Below the pieces are notes generated by a model. The model was not told where the DNA came from. It searched no databases and saw nothing but the letters and a program-made list of their open reading frames with translations. This document shows positions 1 through 7,729 of a stretch of 32,190 nucleotides of DNA, piece by piece. The DNA comes from Anaerolineaceae bacterium (GTDB taxonomy: Bacteria > Chloroflexota > Anaerolineae > Aggregatilineales > Phototrophicaceae). Position 1 is the first letter of the stretch, and each line of letters starts with the position of its first letter. The DNA lies in the NCBI GenBank assembly GCA_016124855.1, contig WGMX01000029.1, positions 1-32,190 of the forward strand. Reading direction: 5' to 3'. A program made the translations under genes and the position numbers.

Positions 1-408
1 ACTCCGTAGGCTTTCGCCTTTTTGACGGCGCTGTACGATTGTTTCCCGTATCGAATTGGCAATTGGGCTTGGCATATGGGTATACCTTGTTGTCGTTTTC
101 TTGAGTATATCCCTACAGCGCGTAACACGTGCCTCAGCCGCCAATTGTTAACCATTCCAATTAGTAAATTGCCATTAGGAGTGAAGGAAAGGGCTAGGGT
201 TGGAACGAAAAACGTATTCATTCCAATAATCGAATTCGCCAACAGTGGTTCCCAACATAGACAGGCATAAGTTTCGTTGTTATGAAATCACTATAATTGG
301 AAGTTAACCTATGAATTTTTTACGAATCCTGTAAACAAGAGAGCTAAAAAGCTGATTCTTCGCGTATACTAATAAGATTGAGTTCGATATTTGTGATTAG
401 GATGCCAT
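1..408. other. Intergenic region at window edge, no convincing gene
   Basis: No reading frame here has a credible protein pattern or ribosome binding site. The one long open frame (about 22-270) has no recognisable motif and low-complexity, non-coding-like composition. The last part is probably the promoter region of the response regulator that follows: a TATACT hexamer lies at about 365-370 and an AGGA-type ribosome binding site sits just before the ATG at 409. A similar TATACT element lies upstream of the paralogous receiver gene near 23.83 kb. Confidence 0.4.
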
Positions 409-810
409 ATGAGTGTCGAATCCCCTTTAGTGATGATCGTTGAAGATACACTAGACGCTGCTCAATTGATGCAAATTTCATTGCGTCGCGCCGGCATTAA
501 AGATATTCTTCACGCAGAAAATGGGCGTTCGGCGCTCGATTATTTGGAAATGTATACACCCGATGTCATGATCCTCGATATCGGAATGCCGGATATGAGC
601 GGATGGTCAGTGCTGGAATTTATTAAGCAAAAACACGGTGATACCAGTTTCCCGGTTATTATGCTGACAGCTTATGATGATCCCGCGAACAAACTCATCG
701 GCAAATTGCAGGCGCGTGTATTTCGTTACCTGACTAAACCCTTCTTGCCGGAAAATCTTATTCAGACGGTTAAAGAGGCAATTGCGTCGAAGCAATCAAA
801 TATGGCTTAG
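409..810 (+). CDS. Receiver-only response regulator (CheY-like)
   Basis: A single-domain phosphoacceptor protein of 133 residues. It would take phosphate from a histidine kinase and signal by protein-protein contact, since there is no DNA-binding or enzymatic output domain. The receiver fold is complete: acidic pair E12-D13, phosphoacceptor D57 in a LDIGMPDMSGW context, switch Thr at T87 (LTAYD) and invariant K110 followed by Pro. The ATG at 409 has AGGA about seven bases upstream. No histidine kinase is adjacent. A rho-independent terminator follows directly, so the gene is probably monocistronic. A close paralogue lies at 23870-24253 and shares the unusual DPANKL-x-GK-x-Q stretch between beta4 and beta5, so the pair probably arose by duplication. 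The partner kinase cannot be told from this window. Confidence 0.93.
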   Translation: MSVESPLVMIVEDTLDAAQLMQISLRRAGIKDILHAENGRSALDYLEMYTPDVMILDIGMPDMSGWSVLEFIKQKHGDTSFPVIMLTAYDDPANKLIGKLQARVFRYLTKPFLPENLIQTVKEAIASKQSNMA

Positions 811-860
811 ACACAATTCTACCTATTCAAACTGACCACGAAATACATATTGAAAGCAAG

Positions 861-887
861 AGAGGCCAGATGCGGCCTCTTTTATTT
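861..887 (+). terminator. Rho-independent terminator of the response regulator
   Basis: Perfect 7-bp stem AGAGGCC/GGCCTCT (861-867 and 874-880) with a 6-base loop, followed by TTTATTT. It lies 50 bases past the stop of the receiver gene, and the T-rich tail is on the plus-strand side. Confidence 0.85.
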
Positions 888-905
888 CGCTGGTGATGAT
901 TTTCT

Positions 906-2165
906 CTAGTTGGCAGGCACGGCACTAGGTTCAGGGGTTGGCGTCGGCGCAGCTGGAATGCCCCAAATTTGGATCGGCCCTGTGGCATCAACCAATAGCA
1001 AAATGAAACCCTCCGGCGACCAATCGGAGTATAAAATTTGTCTCGTGCCAACGGGAAGAGTTGCGCGACCAAGTGCCGCATCGCGCATTGTCGAAACATC
1101 CCAGAGATTAACATCTCCAGCCAATACTGACGTCACCAGCAAATCACCGCCACGCGAAAAAGCCACCGCGTTTACGTCACCGCCCGCGCCCGGTAAAGTA
1201 TTCACAAGATTGCCTGTTTTGCTATCCCATACCGTCAAGGTTTGGATACTGCCGCCATTTACGATGTATTGACCGTCAGGAGAATACAGCAAGGTGTCGC
1301 CCAGCGTCCGTGGTCCGGTATTCAATGTGATGATGGGTTTGCCATCTTGTGCGTTCCATAAACTAATTTGCCGGTCTTCACCCACAGCCAACTGCGATCC
1401 GTCTGGCGCAAAGGCAATTTTGTAAGCTGCAACTTTTATTTGTGTAATGAGCTTCTTAGCCTGCCAATCCCAGATATTAACCGTTTGATCGTTTCCGGTG
1501 GTCGCTAAACGTGTACCATCACTCGAAAAGGCTAATCCGGTGATGGTTTGAGTTTGCGCTTTAATCGTAACTAAAGATTGGCGAGCCTCGACATCCCAAA
1601 CTTTTACTTCACCGTTTTGTCCGCCGAGCGCCAACCAACCATCATTCGCGTCATAGGCCGCGCTGCCGTTAAACGCTGGCTGACCCTCAAGCGTCTGTTG
1701 GATTTGGCCACTTTCGGCATCATACACACGAATTTTTCCTACACCGTCAACCGTATAAATTTCGGTTTTGTCTGCACCATAATAAATTTGCGCAGCATCC
1801 GAACGTGAGGTATTGAATAATAAGTCTCCTGTGACCAAACTCCAGCCGATAAGCTGTTCGTTGTTTAACCCCACTAAGCGTGAGCCATCGGGTGAAAAAG
1901 CATAGGCAAATACCGTACTCGCTGAACCTTGTGCATCCAACCGTCCAATATAGGCGATGCGGCTGACGTTTTTTAACGTGATGTTCTCGCCAGCCGGAAC
2001 CCATGCCGGTGCAGGTAATGTCGGCAAGTCACGCTGTTGTGGCACGAATGTGCCAACTGGTGCGGTAGCCGTTGCTTCTGGAGTCGTCGGCGCACATGCG
2101 GCGAGCAGCAGAAAAATAGTGCTGCCTAAAACAACAACACATAAACGGATGATAACTTTTTGCAT
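906..2165 (-). CDS. WD40-repeat lipoprotein
   Basis: A 419-residue exported beta-propeller protein. The N-terminus has a short basic stretch, a hydrophobic core and a lipobox (LLAAC, Cys about 24), so it should be a membrane-anchored lipoprotein facing outside. A Thr/Pro/Ala-rich linker follows, then roughly residues 65-400 hold about seven WD40-type blades. Visible blade ends include VWDVEAR, IWDWQAK, LWNAQDG, VWDSKTG, LWDVSTM and IWGIPAA, with SPDG/SSDG turns before many of them. The C-terminus is a Pro/Thr-rich tail (PTPTPEP). Such propellers are scaffolds for protein interaction; no enzymatic residues are evident. It is downstream of and co-directional with the Ser/Thr kinase gene (196-base gap containing a hairpin), a pairing that suggests but does not prove a shared signalling role. 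The ATG at 2165 is the only good start before the signal sequence. Confidence 0.9.
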   Translation of the reverse strand: MQKVIIRLCVVVLGSTIFLLLAACAPTTPEATATAPVGTFVPQQRDLPTLPAPAWVPAGENITLKNVSRIAYIGRLDAQGSASTVFAYAFSPDGSRLVGLNNEQLIGWSLVTGDLLFNTSRSDAAQIYYGADKTEIYTVDGVGKIRVYDAESGQIQQTLEGQPAFNGSAAYDANDGWLALGGQNGEVKVWDVEARQSLVTIKAQTQTITGLAFSSDGTRLATTGNDQTVNIWDWQAKKLITQIKVAAYKIAFAPDGSQLAVGEDRQISLWNAQDGKPIITLNTGPRTLGDTLLYSPDGQYIVNGGSIQTLTVWDSKTGNLVNTLPGAGGDVNAVAFSRGGDLLVTSVLAGDVNLWDVSTMRDAALGRATLPVGTRQILYSDWSPEGFILLLVDATGPIQIWGIPAAPTPTPEPSAVPAN

Positions 2166-2250
2166 AAGCGACTGCTCACTTTGTTCAGAGGTCTAAATCG
2201 ATTTCTAGATAATGGTTGCAAAGTATGTGATAGATACAACTCTTGTATTG

Positions 2251-2330
2251 ACTCCCTTCCCCTGTTGCTATGGGCTATCAGCGAAGTGAGCCTGCGAACG
2301 TGCTGATGTGGGTTGGGGTTAGGGGTGTTT
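2251..2330. repeat. Imperfect palindromic intergenic element
   Basis: In the gap between the kinase and WD40 genes. Nested inverted arms are visible: CCCCT (2259-2263) with AGGGG (2321-2325), and ATCAGC (2277-2282) with GCTGAT (2302-2307), around a core rich in GCGAA/TGCG. Read on the minus strand it starts CCCCTAACCCCAACCC. It resembles a dispersed GC-rich intergenic repeat and could also act as a processing hairpin or weak terminator between the two genes. No second copy was seen in this window. Confidence 0.45.
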
Positions 2331-2361
2331 CATCACCGACCTTTAACGACTCGCGATTCGT

Positions 2362-4533
2362 TTACGATGCTAACGAACCTTGCTGCAAGGTGATGCTGCC
2401 CACCAATAATCCATAACTTTCAATTTGGATAAGACCACATTCGTCCTCATAAGGATCAACCTGACCACTGCCATTCGCGTCCACACCATTCATCAGCGCG
2501 GCAGCAAGCCCTGTGGATTGTTCAGCGATTTTCACTGCTGCTTCGACCGAGTCCAGTTTGACCATTTGCTTTTCGAGGTCAACAATTTGTCCAACCCACT
2601 TACGCGCATTCGCCACACATACGCGCACCGATTCGATATTTCCATGCAAAGCATCACTGCCACCGGGTGCGGCTGCCGCGCTGGTCAACACTTTTTCAAT
2701 GTCATCCAGAAACAAAGGCACACCCTTTTTGAAACCGGGATTGGTGCCGCGTCCGTCACCGTCGTAATCAATCTCAGTCCCCATAAAGATGTTAATGGTG
2801 TGCTCGTTATGCAGGTGCATACCGCCAACGGTTGTAGCCGCTTGTGCCAAACCGGCATGTTGTTGGCCAATGCTGCCTTCAGCTAGAGCGCTGTTGACTA
2901 AACCAGCTTGGGGGCTGTCTGTAGATGCGCCATCCGGATTGGAGCTGTAACTGGTGTTTGCCAGTGCCGACGATGCGATACCATCTGGCGCAGTAACATA
3001 AATTGCAGATAACGCATCCATAACGGCGGTTGGTACGCTGCCGCTGTAAGCAACTTCCCCGACGGGTTTTTGACCAACTGCACTTTTCTTTTCGCGGGTC
3101 ACGATAACCGCGTTATAGAACGTTGGCAGCGTGCGCTGCGCCATGTCGGTATAAGGCGGCAGCACTCCGTTTCCCAACGCGTTCAAGGTCAGTTGACCTA
3201 ACTTGAGAGTCCTGTCCGTAACGGTATTTTTGAGCCATGCCACATAAATCTCATCTGGCGCCGGAGGATTCAAATTTTGAACTTGAAGTGTTACGGTATC
3301 GCCAGTTGAATTTTTGGTGCTGAAATTCAGGCTCCCGAAGTTTGGGGCTTGTGTGGCGGCCACGGCGACCTGCGTTGGCGCTTCAGTTGTAGTTTCCGCA
3401 GCTTCAGCCGTTGAAGGCAGAGGTGTGGTTGATGGGCGGTTGCTCACCACCAGCACCACCACCACAATAAGCACGGCAATGATCGCAAATCCGCCCAGCA
3501 GCACCAGCGAGTTAGGTCCTTGCTGCACAATCAGCGTAGGCTGGGGCAGCGATGCAGGCGGAGGTGTCAAATGTTCGGTGGGCGTAGGCCCGTTGGTAAT
3601 TTCCAATGTCTGGTTGGGTGATGGGGTTAGCACCGGTGCTTTGCTTACCGGGATTTGGGTTAGCAGTTCCTCGTTGCGGGTAGCACGGGCAAAATCATCA
3701 GCAAATTCAGTCACTGTCGCGTAACGGTCATCCGGTTTTTTTGCCAGAGCGCGTTGGATGACGTTTTGCATAGCCGGCGTTAAATCTTGGTTCACATTAC
3801 GCGGGTTAGGCACAGGTTCAGTGATATGTTTAATGACCACCTGCATTGGTGTATCGGCAGTATAGGGCGGTTCACCAGTGAGCATTTCATAAACAACAAC
3901 ACCTAACGAATATAGGTCAGCTCGGGCAGTAATATTAGCTTGTCCGCTGCCTTGTTCAGGAGCCATATAAGCCGGTGTGCCAACCAGACCACCCGTTTGG
4001 GTCAGCGCCGGATTGGTATTATTGTCACTCTCGCCAGATACGATCTTAACGATGCCAAAATCGGCGAGTTGAACGTTGCCTTCTTTGTCCAACAAAATGT
4101 TGTCGGGCTTGATGTCACGGTGAATGACACCTTGACGATGAGCATAATCCAGCGCACTCGCGACTTGTCGCAAGATACGTTCGATTTCAGGCAGCGGTAT
4201 GGTGCCTTTATCCATCAAATCAGCCAGCGAACCACCCGCAACGAATGCCATCACCAGATAGATAATATCGTTTTCGACTCCATAGTCATAAAGCGGCAGG
4301 ATATGCGGATGCTGTAAACGTGCAATCGTCTTGGCTTCCAGTCGAAAGCGGTCTATGAATTGGTGATCTAACCCCGGATGTGGGGGCAGAACCTTAACGG
4401 CTACGTAGCGGTCGATATCGTCGCGGTAGCCTTTGTATACCGTCGCCATCCCACCCTGACCGAGCAGTTCGGTGATCTGATACATACCTAATTTTTGTCC
4501 GACTAATGAGGCTGCCACAACCTGTACTCCCAC
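2362..4533 (-). CDS. Transmembrane Ser/Thr protein kinase with long ectodomain
   Basis: A 723-residue Hanks-type kinase with a single membrane span. Counting from the GTG at 4533: glycine loop GQGGMA (25-30), ATP-binding K47, helix-C E66, HRD with catalytic D140, K142 and N145, DFG 158-160, and APE 191-193, so all active-site residues are present. A Pro/Thr-rich linker precedes a hydrophobic segment at about 343-364. The outside part has no PASTA repeats. It carries a region at ~400-480 resembling anti-sigma-factor (RskA-type) ectodomains, then HLHNEH (573-578) and two Asp/Gly-rich loops that could bind Ca2+ (from D589, DYDGDGRG; and from D685, DANGSGQVD). Start: the GTG at 4533 lacks a Shine-Dalgarno. 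The GTG at 4518 has GGGAG about eight bases upstream and may be the true start. The WD40 lipoprotein gene lies downstream on the same strand. Confidence 0.93.
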   Translation of the reverse strand: MGVQVVAASLVGQKLGMYQITELLGQGGMATVYKGYRDDIDRYVAVKVLPPHPGLDHQFIDRFRLEAKTIARLQHPHILPLYDYGVENDIIYLVMAFVAGGSLADLMDKGTIPLPEIERILRQVASALDYAHRQGVIHRDIKPDNILLDKEGNVQLADFGIVKIVSGESDNNTNPALTQTGGLVGTPAYMAPEQGSGQANITARADLYSLGVVVYEMLTGEPPYTADTPMQVVIKHITEPVPNPRNVNQDLTPAMQNVIQRALAKKPDDRYATVTEFADDFARATRNEELLTQIPVSKAPVLTPSPNQTLEITNGPTPTEHLTPPPASLPQPTLIVQQGPNSLVLLGGFAIIAVLIVVVVLVVSNRPSTTPLPSTAEAAETTTEAPTQVAVAATQAPNFGSLNFSTKNSTGDTVTLQVQNLNPPAPDEIYVAWLKNTVTDRTLKLGQLTLNALGNGVLPPYTDMAQRTLPTFYNAVIVTREKKSAVGQKPVGEVAYSGSVPTAVMDALSAIYVTAPDGIASSALANTSYSSNPDGASTDSPQAGLVNSALAEGSIGQQHAGLAQAATTVGGMHLHNEHTINIFMGTEIDYDGDGRGTNPGFKKGVPLFLDDIEKVLTSAAAAPGGSDALHGNIESVRVCVANARKWVGQIVDLEKQMVKLDSVEAAVKIAEQSTGLAAALMNGVDANGSGQVDPYEDECGLIQIESYGLLVGSITLQQGSLAS

Positions 4534-4847
4534 AACATCGTTTATTAATAAAAGTTGATAACGCTATTAATCCATAAAACGCGTTTTTGGGGTCAATTGG
4601 ATTACTTCTCTCACAGTATTATAAGGTGAAGATGAAGGGAGGGCGAATATGGATTTAATTACAACTCGTGAGGTTTCTCCCTTATGCGGATGAGAGTTTG
4701 CATATTTCTTTGCTGATAGGATTATGTACGGCGCGCGTTTCATTAACCGGATGCAATTACTGTTCCCTCCGCACAGCAAGATGCCTAATATTTGAATCGG
4801 TCGATATTAATGATAGATAACCTTCTCTTAAACTTTTCTTATTGATT
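4534..4847. other. Divergent intergenic region, no gene supported
   Basis: The spacer between the divergent kinase and phosphate-permease genes. It is AT-rich and should hold both promoters. A 70-codon minus-strand open frame at 4567-4779 has no recognisable protein pattern and is not supported. Confidence 0.4.
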
Positions 4848-4864
4848 TTAACATTTATTTAACA
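4848..4864 (+). promoter_or_regulatory. PHO-box-like direct repeat
   Basis: Two exact TTAACA hexamers (4848-4853 and 4859-4864) separated by 5 bases, giving an 11-base period. They end 53 bases before the start of the PiT-family permease. Direct TTAACA-type repeats with this spacing are the known PhoP box pattern of Bacillus. That this organism has a comparable PhoP site is inferred from the repeat and the gene downstream. Confidence 0.5.
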
Positions 4865-4917
4865 TACACTCTTATGTGCACGGTGACGCTCTACACTGCC
4901 GCACGAGGAGTATATAT

Positions 4918-5910
4918 GTGAATGCATGGATTACCCTTATACCACTGCTTTTATTAATCGCCGCACAAGATATTCTAACCGGCGTGTTCGGTGCGCCCAG
5001 TATCGTAGCGACCATGATTGCTTCACGCGCCATGACTCCTTACCGTGCGATTTTGCTCTCTACCCTTGCTCAACTCATAGGACCTTTGTTGTTTGGGGTC
5101 GCGGTTGCTGCCGCAGTCGGCAAAGACGTGGTCCATTCCACTGGCATCAGCACACTGATGTTATGTGCCGCCCTAACTTCAACTGTTTTTTGGATGGTCT
5201 TTGCGTGGTATCTAAAAATTCCATCGAGTTCGACTCATGCCCTCATTGGCGGATTAGTCGGCGCAGTGCTTGCAGGTTTAGGCCCATCAGCTATTCAAGG
5301 TGGCGGCTTATTAAAGATGATTCTCAGTCTAACCCTGACCGCGCCCTTAGGGATTGTCGGCGGATTTCTCGTCGCGCGCCTTTGTTACTGGTTAGCACGA
5401 GCGTCAACCCCCAAAGTCAATCATGCTTTCAATAGAGGGCAGTTAATAACAGCGGTCTTTCTAGGTTTTGCCGTTGGCAGCAACAACGCCCAGAATGCAA
5501 TGGGAATTACCACACTAGGTCTAGTCGTTGCCGGTTTTATTACTAAGTTTGAAGTCCCGCATTGGGTCATTATCGGTAGCGCAGTTTGTTTAGCGCTGGG
5601 TAATCTTATTGGCGGTATGCGCCTAATGAAGTCAATGGGCGCACAATTTTTTCAGGTTCGGCCCTTGCACGGTTTTAGCGCTGAACTTTCCTCTACGCTA
5701 ATTATCATTGCCAGTTCCCTGATTGGCGGCGATGTGAGTACTACCCATGTCACCAGCATGTCGATTATTGGGGCAGGCGCAGCCGAACGGATTTCAATGG
5801 TGCGTTGGGGCTTTGTACAGCGCGTTCTCTGGACTTGGGTGTTAACCATTCCAGTGACCGCCCTCATCGCGGCTGTGATCTACGTCGCTTTCCACACTTT
5901 ATTGCGTTAA
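4918..5910 (+). CDS. PiT-family inorganic phosphate permease
   Basis: An integral membrane carrier of 330 residues, expected to import phosphate with a cation and likely to admit arsenate as an analogue. It shows about 9-10 hydrophobic segments and the internal two-fold repeat of the PiT family. The second-half signature is clear: GFAVGSNNAQNAMG around residues 185-200, then GGxxLMKSMG and GGDVSTTHVTS. The first-half copy is degenerate (AAQDILTGVFGAPSIVATM) and lacks the usual NDAANA core. The GTG at 4918 is preferred because GAGGAG (4905-4910) sits 7 bases upstream. An in-frame ATG at 4876 would add a polar leader without a ribosome site. No phoU-like gene adjoins it; the divergent neighbour is a kinase. 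A TTAACA direct repeat upstream suggests phosphate control. Specificity could differ (for example sulfate), given the altered first motif. Confidence 0.88.
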   Translation: MNAWITLIPLLLLIAAQDILTGVFGAPSIVATMIASRAMTPYRAILLSTLAQLIGPLLFGVAVAAAVGKDVVHSTGISTLMLCAALTSTVFWMVFAWYLKIPSSSTHALIGGLVGAVLAGLGPSAIQGGGLLKMILSLTLTAPLGIVGGFLVARLCYWLARASTPKVNHAFNRGQLITAVFLGFAVGSNNAQNAMGITTLGLVVAGFITKFEVPHWVIIGSAVCLALGNLIGGMRLMKSMGAQFFQVRPLHGFSAELSSTLIIIASSLIGGDVSTTHVTSMSIIGAGAAERISMVRWGFVQRVLWTWVLTIPVTALIAAVIYVAFHTLLR

Positions 5911-6092
5911 TCTAGGAACATAGTAAGTGTCGGCGACGTAGGGTTAGATCAAACCTACGATCCGAAGATACATTATTTTGTATTGGACTCAGTACTGGGT
6001 ACTCAGCACTTCTTTTCTTATAACTTAGGTTTAAACGTACAAACCATCGCATACCGTTCATAAACTATTCTCCAACCGACTTAACAATCCCA
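5911..6092. other. Intergenic region with short hairpins
   Basis: No gene. Two small dyads are visible after the permease: CGTAGG/CCTACG (about 5937-5962) and AGTAC/GTACT around 5990-6003 followed by CACTTCTTTTCTT, which could weakly terminate the permease transcript. Short words such as ACTCAG and GTACTGGGTACTCAG recur. Confidence 0.35.
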
Positions 6093-6743
6093 CTCCCTCA
6101 AAATGGTTAACGCTAACCTCTCGCAAGAGTTACAAAATGTTCTTCCAAAATGTAACCCGTTTCACTTTCCTTTGTCGTAAAATAATCAACAGGCCAGATC
6201 GTAGGGGCGCAAGGCTTTGCGTCCGATCCGCTGACCGACGCATATTAACAACCAGCGTGTAGTCCGTGACCAGCACACACCAAGTTGACAAATTTCGCCG
6301 CTTTCGCTGCCGCTTGTCGTGCTGCATGTTCCGCTGTGAACACGATCTATTTTATTGTCGCCATCGCGGTTTTTAGCTTAAGGCTGATCTTGTAACTTGT
6401 CTCTTGAAACTTAAAGCTGGTGACTGATAGCTGACGACTATCGACTGATTAGCAATCTTGGCGTCGGACATTCCAATAACCTTTTGCCGCAAGTCCAGCC
6501 GAGACATCCGCCGAAATGTCACTAAATTTGCCAAATGTCAGCCCGATATAGATGACTTTTATGACATTTCTGCCATAAAACAGCTTTAGTATTCGACTGG
6601 ATGACCCGCGACTGGTGCGAAGACTCCGTGGGATAGCAGATGACAGGTATGAGCTAAAAAACCAATCGCTAAATGCTAATTTGCACTGCGAAAATGAAGA
6701 ATGTGAAGAAATTTGTGAATATTCGGCGCGTCACTCCCTCAAA
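6093..6743 (+). repeat. Long dispersed repeat, copy A (inverted partner at 24362-24948)
   Basis: This stretch matches the reverse complement of 24362-24948 in three blocks. Block one is about 6093-6163. Block two, about 6287-6600, is nearly identical. Block three is about 6690-6743. The element begins and ends with the same 10-mer CTCCCTCAAA (6093-6102 and 6734-6743), and so does copy B. Between blocks one and two the copies are unrelated; here that space holds a GTAGGGGCG-type hairpin. Copy A also has about 40 extra bases of short-word repeat before block three. Block two contains GAAATGTC/GACATTTC dyads and GATAGCTGACGACTATCG-like words. No transposase is encoded, and the short open frame seen in copy B is broken by frameshift here. 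Confidence 0.85.
6197..6228 (-). repeat. GGGGCG hairpin repeat (family 1), inside long repeat copy A
   Basis: GTAGGGGCGCAA / TTGCGTCC form a hairpin with a short GGCT loop, bracketed by GATC on both sides. It is the same family as the CGCCCCTACA hairpins at 26928, 29103 and 29617, in opposite orientation. Confidence 0.65.
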
Positions 6744-6881
6744 GCCGCCGTCAAAATTGCTAGTAACAACAGCAACATTTACAACGTTTTGCATTTCACT
6801 CGGTACTTGGAACTCATGACTCGGCATTATAAAGCGGCGAACTCGCGTCCACCGCTTTCACCTATCGACTACAGACTAACA
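6744..6881. other. Intergenic region with short-word repeats
   Basis: No gene on either strand. The text is rich in recurring short words (ACTCGG, ACTCATGACTCGG, TATCGACTACAGACTAACACTATCG split over about 6840-6885), the kind of loosely repeated heptamer islands also present at 6420-6460 and 24420-24470. A plus-strand open frame running through 6615-7478 is antisense to a recognisable gene and has no protein-like pattern. Confidence 0.35.
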
Positions 6882-7394
6882 CTATCGACCACTCTCGTTC
6901 ACCCACACCTGCGTTCCTTCTTTAAAGGATGGCGCGGGAAACGAGACCAACTCAATCCGCCAGGGAGTGAGCCTGAGCAAACCAAAGTTCTCATGTTCCG
7001 GTTTGATGAAATCGTGTGCGGGATCATATCCCAACGGTTCCGGCGTATTCTTAAACAGTTTCCAGATGCGCTTCTTCTCGTCAAGGTCATCTATCCATTC
7101 GGTTTTGCAGTCCACATAAACCGGTTGCATTATGTTCGTCGTGTAAGCCAACGAAACATAAGGATTATTCGCAAGATGTTTGGATTTATACGAGTCCCGG
7201 TGCGTACAAATCCATCCGGTCGAGCCTTCCCACATCGGATGCAAAATCCGAGAACGTGGGCGTTGCTGCTCATCAATCGTGGCAGCGTTGCACCACACCA
7301 TTGTATGAACGCGCTGGATAAATTCAGCTTCAATCTCAGTGAAATTGTTTACTCTCAAGGTGTATCGCTTTCCGGTACGTGTTACCGTCAACAA
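6882..7394 (-). CDS. Pyridoxamine 5'-phosphate oxidase-like FMN-binding protein
   Basis: A split-barrel flavin-binding protein of up to 170 residues. The strand pattern fits the PPOX-like superfamily: VWCNAATIDEQQRPRSRILHPMWE near the N-terminus (the conserved beta-hairpin with a ..GRPRSR.. turn), then GWICTHRDSYKSKHLANNP, the lysine-bearing helix region, then LAYTT. PVYVDCKTEWIDD follows, and the C-terminus ends WRIELVSFPAPS. Members reduce or oxidise small molecules or act as stress-related flavoproteins; the substrate here is unknown. The annotated start is TTG at 7394, part of a TTG-TTG pair without a convincing ribosome site. A TTG at 7358 preceded by GGAAAG would shorten it by 12 residues and is a good alternative. 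The gene stands alone, with 335 bases upstream free of genes. Confidence 0.8.
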   Translation of the reverse strand: MLTVTRTGKRYTLRVNNFTEIEAEFIQRVHTMVWCNAATIDEQQRPRSRILHPMWEGSTGWICTHRDSYKSKHLANNPYVSLAYTTNIMQPVYVDCKTEWIDDLDEKKRIWKLFKNTPEPLGYDPAHDFIKPEHENFGLLRLTPWRIELVSFPAPSFKEGTQVWVNESGR

Positions 7395-7729
7395 ATCTTC
7401 AATGTTGGAGAATCAAAAACCGCCGGGGCATTCCTCAGCGGTTTGGCGTTAGCGATACAAAATGTCAATACAACATGATAACTGCTTAAGGAATAATCGA
7501 CATATGCGAATCGCTGACCACCAAGATAGGAATAAGTACCCGTCTCAGTCGTATGTTAGCGAATCGCTCTGTTCATTATTTACCCTTTGATTTTGCTGAC
7601 GTGATCACAGGAGTTTTCACCACTGTGATAATCAGAGTTTAAATATTGATCTATAAAAAGTCAAGGATGTGGACTGGCACTTCGCGCATATTCTGCTGGT
7701 GAAAGCCCGACAATAGTTTTGACGGGTTA
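7395..7729. other. Intergenic region, nothing recognised
   Basis: This lies between two minus-strand genes. It must hold the promoter of the flavin-binding protein and the 3' end of the LysM protein transcript, but no strong terminator, promoter pair or coding frame stands out. Confidence 0.3.

Noticed and set aside
22..270. 82-codon frame at the window edge
   Set aside because: No recognised pattern and no upstream signal; likely non-coding.
4567..4779. 70-codon minus-strand frame between the kinase and the permease
   Set aside because: No motif, no ribosome site and a position within a divergent promoter region.
6615..7478. Long plus-strand open frame of 287 codons over the PPOX-like gene
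   Set aside because: It is antisense to a recognisable PPOX-like protein, has no ribosome site, and its sequence shows no protein-like pattern. It also starts inside the long repeat.
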